DNA of 45,541 bases from Roseospira goensis (GTDB lineage Bacteria > Pseudomonadota > Alphaproteobacteria > Rhodospirillales > Rhodospirillaceae). Positions 16,267 through 26,214 of this stretch are shown piece after piece; position 1 is the stretch's first letter; the number at the start of each line of letters is the position of its first letter. A model generated the notes under the pieces. The model was not told the origin of the DNA. It searched no databases and saw only the letters and a list, made by a program, of their open reading frames with translations. Position numbers and translations under genes: made by a program. The stretch lies in NCBI RefSeq assembly GCF_014197795.1, contig NZ_JACIGI010000029.1, positions 1-45,541 on the forward strand, in the 5' to 3' direction.

Positions 16267-16473
16267 ATGCTCGCCATCCGCCTCAGCTTCTACGCCGTCG
16301 CCGTCCTGTTCGCCGTGCTCGGGGTGCAGCAGGGCTGGCATGCCGTCGCCGCCCTGGGCGCCGATCCGGGCGCCGATCCGGGCGACGGCGGCGGGATCAT
16401 CGCGGCCCTCTCGGCCGTGGCCTGTTTCGTGGCCGCCGCCGGCACGGTGTGGGTGACCCTGAAGCTGGAGTAG
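16267..16473 (+). CDS. Small two-helix membrane protein, function unknown
   Basis: 68 residues with two predicted helices: LSFYAVAVLFAVLGVQQGW (about 6-24) and IIAALSAVACFVAAAGTVWV (about 44-63), ending in KLE. The connecting loop carries GADPGADPGD, encoded by a direct 12-bp duplication (GCCGATCCGGGC twice). Not recognised. Support is G/C-biased third positions, a coherent membrane topology, a GGAG about 12 nt upstream, and a good terminator just after it. It could be an over-called ORF. Confidence 0.5.
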   Translation: MLAIRLSFYAVAVLFAVLGVQQGWHAVAALGADPGADPGDGGGIIAALSAVACFVAAAGTVWVTLKLE

Positions 16474-16494
16474 GGGCGCTGTGGTCCACCCCAA

Positions 16495-16535
16495 ACGCCA
16501 ACCGCCCCGGCGTCGCGGGACACCGGGGCGGGCGT
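16495..16535. terminator. Bidirectional terminator between small gene and bchE
   Basis: CCGCCCCGG pairs with CCGGGGCGG around a 13-nt loop, extended outward by AACGC and GCGTT across a small bulge. It sits in the 84-bp gap between two convergent genes, so it may serve both. No long T run follows, which is normal for such GC-rich genomes. Confidence 0.65.
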
Positions 16536-16557
16536 TGTCGCGGGCCGTTGGGGGGGG

Positions 16558-18357
16558 TTACCGCCGCGCCCCGGCCTCTTCCAGTTCCGGTTCCTTGCCG
16601 CTGGTGCAGGGCTTCATGGCGGCCGCCATCTCGTGTTCAGAGAGCTGCTGGTCGTTGCCGCCGCCGCAGCCGCCCATGGCCGACAGCATGGCGTGTTCGC
16701 TCATCTGCTCGTCGCCGCCGCCGCAGGCCATGACCTTGGTCCCGGTGTCCTGGTTCTGGGTACGGTCGAGCGGCTTGCCGGCCTCGGTATAGGCGCGGAT
16801 GCCGGCCTCGATCTCCTCCTGCTTCTTCTTGGAGGCGGTCTTCCAGCCGTCAGTGGCGGTGGCGTCCGGCGTGGCCTCCAGCTTGCGCGACCAGTCGAAG
16901 GCGAACTTGACCTTCTTGATGGTGTGCGGCCCCCAGTAGCCGACCTTGCCCAGGTTGTAGAACTGGCGCTTGAAGGCGCTGAGCATGTAGGCCTTGAGGC
17001 AGCCCTGCAGGTACTTGCGGCGCACCTTGTCGCCCGGCACCCACGGGTAGCTGAATAGCGCTTTCTTCGAGTAGAAGCGCCGGTAGCACGACATGACCGC
17101 GTCCAGCAGCTCGCCGCGGTCTATGGCGTTGGGCTTCATGATCGGGGTGACGAAGTTGTACTGCGAGAAATCGTGGACCTCGACCTTGTCGCCCATCTCC
17201 CGGTACAGGTCGGAGAACGGCCAGGGCGTGAACATGGACCAGTTGGCCATGTCCGGGTTCCAGTCCATGCAGAGCTGGAAGGTCTCCTCAATGGTCTCGC
17301 GCGTCTCGTTCTCCAGCCCGACGATGAACTGGGCCTCGGTGACGATGCCGTTCGCGCGCAGCAGGTCGATGGCCTTCTTGTTCTGGGCCACCGTGGTTTC
17401 CTTGTGGAACAGGTCCAGGTTGAGCTGGGCCGCCGCCTCGGTGCCAAGCGAGATGTGCACCAGCCCGGCCTCACGGTAGAACGGCAGCAGGTCCTCGTCG
17501 CGCAAGACGTCGGTGACGCGGGTGTTGATGCCCCACAACACGCCAAGATTGCGGGCCTTCAGCTCCTCGCAGAAGGCGACGAAGGCGCGCTTGTTGATGG
17601 TCGGTTCCTCGTCGGCGAGGATGAAGAAGCCAACCTTGTGCTCCTTCACCAGGGTCTCGATCTCGTCGACCACCTTCTTGGGGTCGCGCACCCGATAGTC
17701 GCGCCAGAATTTCCACTGCGAGCAGAAGGAACAGGTGAACGGGCAGCCGCGCGCCATGTTCGGGGTGGCGACCCGGGTTCCGGTCGGGATGTAGATGTAC
17801 TTGTCCCAGTCCAGCACGCTCCAGTCGGCGACGATGTCGTCGACGTTGCGGATCGGCGTCTCGGCCTGGGTGGCGATGACCTTGTCGCCCTCGGCGTAGG
17901 CGATGCCCTTGACCTGGCCGCGCGCGCCCGGCCACTCGCCGGCGTCCACGGACCGCACCAGGTTGAGGAACACCTCCTCGCCCTCGCCGCGCACCACGGC
18001 GTCGATCCAGGGGGCCTCGCGCAGCACCTGTTGGTACATGAAGGTGCCATGGATGCCGCCCAGCACGGTGACCACCCCCGGGAACATGTCGCGGGCGATC
18101 TTCAGCACTTCCTCGGCCTTGTAGATCGCCGGGGTGTTGGCGGTGGTGCCGACGATGTCGGGCTGTTCCTTGGCGAGCGCGGCGCGGAGCTGCTCCTCGG
18201 TCATGTCGTCGGTCATCGCATCGATGAACCGGATGTCGGTATAGCCGCCCTTTTCCTTCAGGTACCCGGCCAGATACGCGACCCAGGCCGGCGACCAGTT
18301 GCCGGCCACTTCGGCCCCGCCGGAGTGATAATTGGGCTGGACCAGAACGATCCGCAT
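16558..18357 (-). CDS. bchE: Anaerobic Mg-protoporphyrin IX monomethyl ester cyclase
   Basis: 599 residues. BchE is the oxygen-independent cyclase that forms ring E of bacteriochlorophyll from Mg-protoporphyrin IX monomethyl ester. The N-terminus [20 protein letters not shown] is characteristic. Residues 1-150 form a cobalamin-binding-like domain. The radical-SAM motif CPFTCSFC places the iron-sulfur ligands at Cys205, 209 and 212, followed by [14 protein letters not shown]. The Cys/Gly-rich tail ([29 protein letters not shown]) is typical of proteobacterial BchE and may bind iron. GGGGAGG precedes the ATG. The gene has its own promoter and a PpsR-like site upstream and no other bch gene beside it. 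Confidence 0.95.
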   Translation of the reverse strand: MRIVLVQPNYHSGGAEVAGNWSPAWVAYLAGYLKEKGGYTDIRFIDAMTDDMTEEQLRAALAKEQPDIVGTTANTPAIYKAEEVLKIARDMFPGVVTVLGGIHGTFMYQQVLREAPWIDAVVRGEGEEVFLNLVRSVDAGEWPGARGQVKGIAYAEGDKVIATQAETPIRNVDDIVADWSVLDWDKYIYIPTGTRVATPNMARGCPFTCSFCSQWKFWRDYRVRDPKKVVDEIETLVKEHKVGFFILADEEPTINKRAFVAFCEELKARNLGVLWGINTRVTDVLRDEDLLPFYREAGLVHISLGTEAAAQLNLDLFHKETTVAQNKKAIDLLRANGIVTEAQFIVGLENETRETIEETFQLCMDWNPDMANWSMFTPWPFSDLYREMGDKVEVHDFSQYNFVTPIMKPNAIDRGELLDAVMSCYRRFYSKKALFSYPWVPGDKVRRKYLQGCLKAYMLSAFKRQFYNLGKVGYWGPHTIKKVKFAFDWSRKLEATPDATATDGWKTASKKKQEEIEAGIRAYTEAGKPLDRTQNQDTGTKVMACGGGDEQMSEHAMLSAMGGCGGGNDQQLSEHEMAAAMKPCTSGKEPELEEAGARR

Positions 18358-18522
18358 GAGCGGCCTCCCCAACGCAGATGAGAGATGACGGGCGCAGGCA
18401 ACAGACACTGCGCGGCGGACAGGAGCCCGTCGCCGCCGCGATCAGCCAGGACCGGGGTCTGTGCGCCAATCCCCTGCGACCAACCGGATAAGTCCTTGAG
18501 ATTGGATGATTCCTGATCGCAC

Positions 18523-18551
18523 ATTATCCGCGGTGCCTGGAGACGTGTCAA
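18523..18551 (-). promoter_or_regulatory. Sigma-70-type promoter for bchE
   Basis: Read on the minus strand, a perfect -35 TTGACA (18551-18546) is followed by a 17-bp spacer and -10 GATAAT (18528-18523), one base from consensus. It implies a leader of about 155 nt before the bchE ATG. An inverted repeat CGGATAA/TTATCCG (18485-18491 and 18524-18530) overlaps the -10 region and could form in the leader DNA or bind a regulator. Confidence 0.75.
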
Positions 18552-18569
18552 CCGCGCCGTGGGGGTCAA

Positions 18570-18587
18570 TGTCAAGAGAAGATGACA
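18570..18587. promoter_or_regulatory. PpsR/CrtJ-type operator upstream of bchE
   Basis: TGTCA-N8-TGACA, an exact TGT-N12-ACA dyad as bound by the oxygen/redox/light-responsive repressor PpsR (CrtJ) at photosynthesis promoters. It lies 18 bp upstream of the bchE -35 element, whose TGTCAA contains another TGTCA half. PpsR sites often occur in pairs; I see only one complete dyad. Confidence 0.7.
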
Positions 18588-18620
18588 GGGGACCGCTGGA
18601 CCGCGACACCGGGGCCGCGG

Positions 18621-19730
18621 TCAGGCCCGGCCGGGCGCCGGCCGCACGACGTGCAGGGTCCAGACCAGCAGCGTGACCAGGACCAGGGCGCCGGCCTGGT
18701 GGGCGACGGCCAGCGGGATCGGCACCAGGAGCAGCAGGGTGGCGATGCCCAGCCCGACCTGGAGCAGCGCGGCCGGGGTCAGCAGGCGCAGCGGCCAGCG
18801 GTCGGCGCCGGCGGCCGGCACCCGGCGTCCGGCCCAGGCGGTGGCCAGCACCGCCGCCAGGGTGAGCAGGGCCAGCAGGCGGTGTTGCCATTGCACGGTG
18901 ATGACGTTGTCGATCGGGTTGCGCCACCAGGGCGCCAGGTGGCCCAGGCCGTCCGGCACCCACTGCCCGGCCATGCGCGGGAAGGTGTTGAAGCTCAGGC
19001 CGGCCTTGAGCCCGGCCACCAGCGCCCCGGCCAGCACCGTAACCGCCGTCAGCGCGAGCGCCAGCCGGGCCAGCCGTCGGGTCGCCGTGATCGCGGGCGC
19101 GCGACCCGGGGGGTGGGTCGCGGGCGGCGGGCCGCGCCACAGGTCCAACGCCACCCACAGCAGCGCGCCGTAGATGACCACCGCGAGGCCGAGGTGAGCG
19201 GCGAGACGCAGGTGGCTGACGTCCGGGCGGTCCACCAGGCCGCTCTGCACCATCAGCCAGCCCAGCACGCCTTGCAGTCCGCCCAGACCGAACAGCGCGA
19301 CGAGCCGGCCATGATAGCCCGCCGGGATCGCCCCACGGACCCAGAACCACACCAGCGGCCCCAGGAAGGCGAGGCCGATCAGGCGGCCCAGCAGGCGGTG
19401 CAGGTATTCCAGCCAGAAGATGCCCTTGAAGCCGTCCAGGGTCATGTCCGTGTTGACGAGGCGGAACTCGGGGGACTGCTGGTAGCGCGCGAACAGCGCC
19501 TGCCAGTCGGCCTCGCCGAGGGGAGGCAGGATGCCCGTGATCGGGCGCCAGTCGACGATCGACAAGCCCGACTCGGTCAGGCGGGTCAGGCCCCCCAGCC
19601 CCACCATCAGCGCCACCAGGGCGGCGCAGGCCAGCAGCCACAGCGCCACCGCACGCGGCCGGGTGCGGTCGGCGTCGGCGCCGGCGCCGGCGCCGGCGGG
19701 TCCGCGAGCGGGGAGGAGGGCCGTCCGCAC
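18621..19730 (-). CDS. ctaA: Heme A synthase (COX15/CtaA, type 2)
   Basis: 369 residues, with eight membrane segments. It oxidises the C8 methyl of heme O to the formyl of heme A. Type 2 (alphaproteobacterial/mitochondrial) features are GGLTRLTESGLSIVDWRPITG, EYLHRLLGR with one heme-ligand His, GWLMVQSGL, HLRLAAHLGLA, QWQHRLLAL and VAHQAGALVL. The start is uncertain: I use GTG (codon 19730), 5 nt after the ctaB stop, with GGAG inside the end of ctaB at good spacing; no ATG occurs before the first helix. It is the last gene of the ctaB-side operon. Confidence 0.9.
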   Translation of the reverse strand: MRTALLPARGPAGAGAGADADRTRPRAVALWLLACAALVALMVGLGGLTRLTESGLSIVDWRPITGILPPLGEADWQALFARYQQSPEFRLVNTDMTLDGFKGIFWLEYLHRLLGRLIGLAFLGPLVWFWVRGAIPAGYHGRLVALFGLGGLQGVLGWLMVQSGLVDRPDVSHLRLAAHLGLAVVIYGALLWVALDLWRGPPPATHPPGRAPAITATRRLARLALALTAVTVLAGALVAGLKAGLSFNTFPRMAGQWVPDGLGHLAPWWRNPIDNVITVQWQHRLLALLTLAAVLATAWAGRRVPAAGADRWPLRLLTPAALLQVGLGIATLLLLVPIPLAVAHQAGALVLVTLLVWTLHVVRPAPGRA

Positions 19731-19734
19731 CGGC

Positions 19735-20613
19735 TCAACTCCACAGCATCGGCAGGTGGCGGTCCAGCAGCACGGCCAGGAACACCCCCATGAGGTAGAC
19801 CATGGAGCCGAAGAAGGTGCGCCGCGCCAGCGCCCGGTTGTCCGGATCCCGCAGCAGGGCCACGGCGGTATGCAGGAAGTGCAGTCCGAACAGCAGGCTG
19901 AGCAGCCCGTAGACCGCGCCCAGCTCCCCCAGGATCCAGGGCAGGGCGGCGGAGCCGACCAGCAGCACGGCGTTCGCCAGGATCGCGACGGCGCTGCGCC
20001 GCCCATCCACCAGCGCCGGCAGCATGGGCACCCCCGCGGCGCGGTAGTCGTCGCGCAGCAGCAGCGCCAGCGCCCAGAAGTGCGGCGGCGTCCACAGGAA
20101 CAGGGTGATCGCCATCAGCAGCGGCAGCAGCCAGATGCCGGGGTCGACGGCGGCCGCCCCGGCCAGCACCGCGAACGACCCGGCCGCGCCGCCCACGACG
20201 ATGTTCCACCAGGTGCGCCGCTTCAGCCACACCGTGTAGACGATGGCGTAGACGAAAGCACCCAGGAACAGATGCGCCGCCACCACCCAGTTCAGCGCCA
20301 CCGCCGCCAGGCCGACGCCGGCGGCCAGCAGCAGGGCGGCGAACGCCAGCGCGCGGCGGCGGTCGGCCGCGCTGGCCGCGACCAGCGGGCGGCGTGCCGT
20401 CCGCTTCATCAGGGCGTCGAGGTCGCGGTCGTACAGGTGGTTGAACACCGACGAACTGGCCGAGCCCAGCACCATGACCAGGGCCAGCACGGCCACGGTG
20501 GCGGCGTCGACGCTGCCGGTCTCCGAGACGGCCATGTAGCCGATCACGGCGGTGAGCGCGATGATGGTGCCGATGCGGAACTTGCACAGCTCCATGTAGT
20601 GGGCCAGCGTCAT
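19735..20613 (-). CDS. ctaB: Protoheme IX farnesyltransferase (heme O synthase)
   Basis: 292 residues of the UbiA superfamily, a polytopic membrane enzyme that adds a farnesyl group to heme B to give heme O. The two Asp-rich prenyl-diphosphate motifs are visible: NHLYDRDLDALMKRTARRPL near residue 65-85 and the second region LLRDDYRAAGVPMLP. Other family blocks are KRRTWWNIVVGGAAGS and LFLWTPPHFWALAL. The chosen ATG has GGGAGG upstream; the 38 in-frame residues before it lack family similarity. It lies between the DUF420 gene and ctaA, all in the same direction. Confidence 0.94.
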   Translation of the reverse strand: MTLAHYMELCKFRIGTIIALTAVIGYMAVSETGSVDAATVAVLALVMVLGSASSSVFNHLYDRDLDALMKRTARRPLVAASAADRRRALAFAALLLAAGVGLAAVALNWVVAAHLFLGAFVYAIVYTVWLKRRTWWNIVVGGAAGSFAVLAGAAAVDPGIWLLPLLMAITLFLWTPPHFWALALLLRDDYRAAGVPMLPALVDGRRSAVAILANAVLLVGSAALPWILGELGAVYGLLSLLFGLHFLHTAVALLRDPDNRALARRTFFGSMVYLMGVFLAVLLDRHLPMLWS

Positions 20614-20728
20614 GACGTGCCCTCCCTGCCTGGGCGGTGATCCTTGGGGAGACCGTTGCGCGGCCGTCCCACCCTGATCCTCACCCGAAAGGATAGGCTC
20701 GATTAACCCCGAAGTTTCGCGGGGCATG

Positions 20729-21160
20729 TCAGGCGGGCCGGTCGTAGAGCTGGTACAGCATCAGGTAGACCACGACGCCGCTGACCGTGACGCACAGCCA
20801 CAGCGGCAGGGTCCAGCGCGCGATGGCCTTGTGGCGCGCGAACACCCCGCGCCAGGCCCGCAACACGGTCAGGATCACCAGCGGCACGATGGCGATGGCC
20901 AACACCACATGCACGGTCAGGATCGTGTAGTAGACCGGCCGGATCAGGCCGGTGCCGGGGAAGACGAACATCGGCGCGGTGAAGTGATAGGTCAGGTAGC
21001 TGACCAGGAAGGCCGCCGAGACGCCCAGGGCGCCGAGCATGGCGGCCCGGTGGGCGTCGCGCCGGCCGGCGCGGATGAAGACATAGCCGGCGACCAGGAG
21101 CACCGTGGACAGGGCGTTGAGGCCGGCGTTGACGTGGGGCAGGACGGCGGCGGTGTCCAT
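20729..21160 (-). CDS. DUF420 membrane protein (CtaM-like oxidase assembly)
   Basis: 143 residues with four hydrophobic helices. It has the conserved positions of DUF420: LPHVNAGLNALSTVLLVAGY, RDAHRAAMLGALGVSAAFLVSYLTYHF, YYTILTVHVVLAIAIVPLVI and ARHKAIARWTLPLWL, with several membrane His. Firmicute CtaM of this family is needed for heme A-containing oxidase assembly. Its place directly before ctaB supports a related role here, but that is inference. GGGAG lies 9 nt before the ATG. Confidence 0.85.
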   Translation of the reverse strand: MDTAAVLPHVNAGLNALSTVLLVAGYVFIRAGRRDAHRAAMLGALGVSAAFLVSYLTYHFTAPMFVFPGTGLIRPVYYTILTVHVVLAIAIVPLVILTVLRAWRGVFARHKAIARWTLPLWLCVTVSGVVVYLMLYQLYDRPA

Positions 21161-21210
21161 GGCGGCGGGACTCCCTGACGTGGCGCGGCGCGCGGCGGGG
21201 CGGCGCGGGC

Positions 21211-21312
21211 TCAGAACCCGAAGGTGAGGATCTTGCCCACCATCGACAGGTACAGCAGGACGCAGACCGCGACCAGAAGCAGGGCCAGTTTGGTGTTGCT
21301 CAGGCGTCGCAT
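21211..21312 (-). CDS. 33-aa single-helix membrane peptide in oxidase assembly operon
   Basis: Short gene encoding MRRLSNTKLALLLVAVCVL followed by LYLSMVGKILTFGF: a basic N-terminus, one membrane helix (about 9-26) and a short tail. A strong GAGGAGA site stands 9 nt before the ATG. It is the first gene on the ctaB side, divergent from ctaC. Peptides of this form are found beside ctaB/ctaG in many proteobacteria as small oxidase-assembly proteins. The exact function is unknown; reality of the gene is well supported by ribosome site, composition and position. Confidence 0.72.
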   Translation of the reverse strand: MRRLSNTKLALLLVAVCVLLYLSMVGKILTFGF

Positions 21313-21926
21313 GGGCGGTGGTCTCCTCGGGGGCGGGGAGGGCGCGGGTCCGTGGACCGGGCGGTGCGAGGCGCCGGCCGGACGCGCGCGCCGCTTGGCG
21401 CAGTCAACGCGGGATGGATGCCGGGCGCAACCGTCAGCGTCGCGCGGCCGCTCGGCGGACGGGAAACCACGGTGTCCGAGCGGGCTGGTCAGACGGCGAC
21501 TCGCGGTCGGGGCCGCCCGAACGGGTGGGTCGAGTCGCGCGGCGCCCCATTCGTTCGGGCAGGAGTCGCGGTGAACCACGGTTTCCTAAAGTTTTCTTCG
21601 GCCATAACCATGACATGAGACTGCGTCCAATGTTCAGCGCGGAGGCGAATCGCTCCCGATATGGAGAGGGATAGGCGGTCGCATCCCGTTTTGATGAGCC
21701 CGGGGTCGGAACAAAAATGTCCGATCGGCCTTGTCGGACTATGACGGAGTCGTCATGATGACGGGGTCACGGGATGGGGTGCCCCCCTCGGTCGGTGAGG
21801 GCACGGGCGCGCAACGGCGCAGAACGAAGAATCAATCCTGTCGGCTCGCCGCCCCCGTCCCGTGACCGGATCCCGCCGTCCCGGCGTGCAGGTCCGCGGG
21901 AGGACACGCAGGAGGGGAGGTCCGCC
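21313..21926. other. Regulatory region between divergent oxidase operons
   Basis: 614 bp with no credible gene. It separates the assembly operon (minus) from ctaCDGE (plus). The stretch 21580-21770 has a lower GC content than the surroundings and contains two adjacent hairpins (21719-21739 and 21741-21756), 170-210 bp before the ctaC start. I could not pick a convincing -35/-10 pair for either side. Confidence 0.5.
21719..21756. promoter_or_regulatory. Two adjacent hairpins in ctaC leader
   Basis: GTCCGA and TCGGAC form a 6-bp stem with a 9-nt loop (21719-21739), followed one base later by ATGACG-GAGT-CGTCAT (21741-21756). Both are perfect. There is no T tract, so operators or an RNA leader structure are more likely than a terminator. 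Confidence 0.45.
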
Positions 21927-24549
<2,623 letters not shown>

Positions 24550-24580
24550 CCAGCACCGCCCCGGAGGGAGGAGAGCCGCC

Positions 24581-25150
24581 ATGGACCCGTCCGCCGATCG
24601 CCGCCCCGCCGCCCGCGCCAACGTCCGCATCGGCCTGGTGCTCGGCGGTGTCGCGCTGGGCATGGTGGGCCTGGCGTTCGCCGCCGTGCCGCTGTACCGC
24701 GTGTTCTGCCAGGTGACCGGCTACGGTGGCACGCCGCAGGTGGCGGCCGACGGCGCCGACGCCGGGGCGAGCGCCGCCGTGCCCGCGGACGCGCCGCCGA
24801 TCACGGTGCGCTTCGACGCCAACGTCAACCCCGAGTTGCCGTGGCGGTTCCGGCCCAACGACCGGGCCGTGACGGTGAGCCTGGGCGAGCAGGCGCTGTC
24901 CAGCTACCACGCGGTCAACACCGCCGACCGCGCCATCACCGGCACCGCCACCTTCAACGTCACGCCGGCCAAGGTGGCGCGCTACTTCACCAAGGTGGAC
25001 TGCTTCTGCTTCACCCGCCAGCGCCTGGAGCCGGGGCAGGCGGTCGACATGCCCGTGCTGTTCTATATCGACCCGGCGTTGCTGGACGACGTGCGCGCCC
25101 GCGACGTGCGCACCATCACGCTGTCCTACACCTTCTACGGCGCGACCTGA
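24581..25150 (+). CDS. ctaG: Copper chaperone CtaG/Cox11 for the CuB site
   Basis: 189 residues. One N-terminal membrane helix (about 15-36) is followed by the conserved AAVPLYRVFCQVTGYGG and a periplasmic immunoglobulin-like domain with the copper-binding KVDCFCFTRQRL. Other blocks are VRFDANVNPELPWRF, AVNTADRAITGTATFNVTP, PVLFYIDP and ITLSYTFY. It inserts copper into subunit I. The Ala/Asp-rich insertion after GGTPQV (about 50-66) is longer than usual. GGAGGGAGGAG precedes the ATG. The stop codon is embedded in a 17-bp tandem repeat. Confidence 0.95.
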   Translation: MDPSADRRPAARANVRIGLVLGGVALGMVGLAFAAVPLYRVFCQVTGYGGTPQVAADGADAGASAAVPADAPPITVRFDANVNPELPWRFRPNDRAVTVSLGEQALSSYHAVNTADRAITGTATFNVTPAKVARYFTKVDCFCFTRQRLEPGQAVDMPVLFYIDPALLDDVRARDVRTITLSYTFYGAT

Positions 25151-25185
25151 CCCAAGACGCGACCTGACCCAAGACGCGACCTGAC
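25141..25185. repeat. 17-bp tandem repeat overlapping ctaG stop
   Basis: CGCGACCTGACCCAAGA repeated at 25141 and 25158, with a partial third copy CGCGACCTGAC (25175-25185). Each unit contains the ACC-TGA end of ctaG, so the stop region has been copied three times. It lies 38 bp before the ctaE start and may alter spacing or RNA structure in the ctaG-ctaE gap. Confidence 0.9.
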
Positions 25186-25222
25186 GAGGGCGCGCCCCGC
25201 CGGCCCGCAGGGAGACCCCGCC

Positions 25223-26035
25223 ATGAGCAGCCCCGAGAGCAGTTCCGCCGGCCACGCGCCCGGTCATCCGTTCCACCTCGTCAATCCCAGCCCGTGGCCC
25301 GTGCTGGGCGCGATCGGGGCCTTCGTCATGGCCTACGGCGGGGTCGAGGTCATGCACGACGGCCCGCCCTGGATCCTGCTGGCGGGGCTGGCGGTGGTGG
25401 TGCTCACCATGGCGCTGTGGTGGCGCGACGTGGTGCGGGAATCGCGCGCCGGCGGGCATCATACGCGGCCGGTCCGGTTCGGGCTGCGCACCGGCATGGG
25501 GCTGTTCATCGCCTCGGAGGTCATGTTCTTCGTGGCCTTCTTCTGGGCCTACTTCCACAACGCGTTCCTGTTCAGCCCGGTGGTGGAACGCTGGCCGCCG
25601 GGCGACATGGCGGTGTTCGATCCCTGGGGGCTGCCGCTCATCAACACCGTCGTGCTGGTGACCTCGGGCGGCGTGCTGATGTGGGGACGCGGCGGTCTGG
25701 ACACCGGCGACCGCCGCCGGCTGGTGCTGGGCCTGGCGGGGGCGGCGCTGCTGGGCGCGGCCTTCCTGGTGCTCCAGGTCATCGAATACGCCCATGCCGC
25801 CTTTGCCTTCACCGACGGCATCTATCCGTCGGTGTTCTTCATGGCGACCGGGTTCCACGGCTTCCACGTCTTTGTTGGCGTGTGCTTCCTGCTGGTGTGC
25901 CTGGTGCGCGCCCGCGCCGGTCACTTCTCGGCCGAGAAGCACCTGGGGCTCCAGGCGGCCGAGTGGTACTGGCATTTCGTCGATGTCGTGTGGCTGTTCC
26001 TGTTCGGCTGGTTCTACGTCTACGTCGCACTGTAG
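25223..26035 (+). CDS. ctaE: Cytochrome c oxidase subunit III
   Basis: 270 residues, seven membrane helices. Subunit III blocks are FHLVNPSPWPVLGAIGAF, WWRDVVRES, VRFGLRTGMGLFIASEVMFFVAFFWAYFH (in parts), WPP, INTVVLVTSGG, ATGFHGFHVFVG and AAEWYWHFVDVVWLFLFGWFYVY, including the conserved carboxylate-rich lipid-contact region. It stabilises proton uptake by subunit I. GGGAGA precedes the ATG. Last gene of ctaC-ctaD-ctaG-ctaE, followed by a composite hairpin repeat. Confidence 0.96.
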   Translation: MSSPESSSAGHAPGHPFHLVNPSPWPVLGAIGAFVMAYGGVEVMHDGPPWILLAGLAVVVLTMALWWRDVVRESRAGGHHTRPVRFGLRTGMGLFIASEVMFFVAFFWAYFHNAFLFSPVVERWPPGDMAVFDPWGLPLINTVVLVTSGGVLMWGRGGLDTGDRRRLVLGLAGAALLGAAFLVLQVIEYAHAAFAFTDGIYPSVFFMATGFHGFHVFVGVCFLLVCLVRARAGHFSAEKHLGLQAAEWYWHFVDVVWLFLFGWFYVYVAL

Positions 26036-26109
26036 GGCGGCCGCGCCGGATGGCGCCGCGAAGCGGCGTGGATCTTGTCCTGACGGGTCAGGGCAAGATC
26101 CGACACTTA

Positions 26110-26214
26110 CAGCCGATTGCGACAAACCGGAATCGCGGCACGACTTCGGTTTGTCGCGATAATCGGCTGGAAAATCAATAATGTAGAGCCGATTCACGTT
26201 CGAAATCGGCTCTA
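26110..26214. repeat. Composite palindromic repeat between ctaE and CocE gene
   Basis: First hairpin at 26110-26169: CAGCCGATTGCGACAAACCG against CGGTTTGTCGC and ATAATCGGCTG, the same element as 16087-16146. A different second hairpin, TAGAGCCGATT with AATCGGCTCTA (11-bp perfect stem, 9-nt loop, 26184-26214), directly abuts the stop codon of the minus-strand CocE gene. Flanking A/T tracts suggest the second hairpin is a bidirectional terminator for the convergent pair. Confidence 0.8.

Noticed and set aside
18490-18515. FNR/FixK-type site (TTGAT-N4-ATCAA) upstream of bchE
   Set aside because: TTGAGATTGGATGAT resembles it loosely, but both half-sites deviate and the spacing is wrong.
18546-18563. 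Second PpsR dyad overlapping the bchE -35 element
   Set aside because: The left half TGTCA is present, but 12 bases later the sequence is GGG instead of ACA, so only one full site is claimed.
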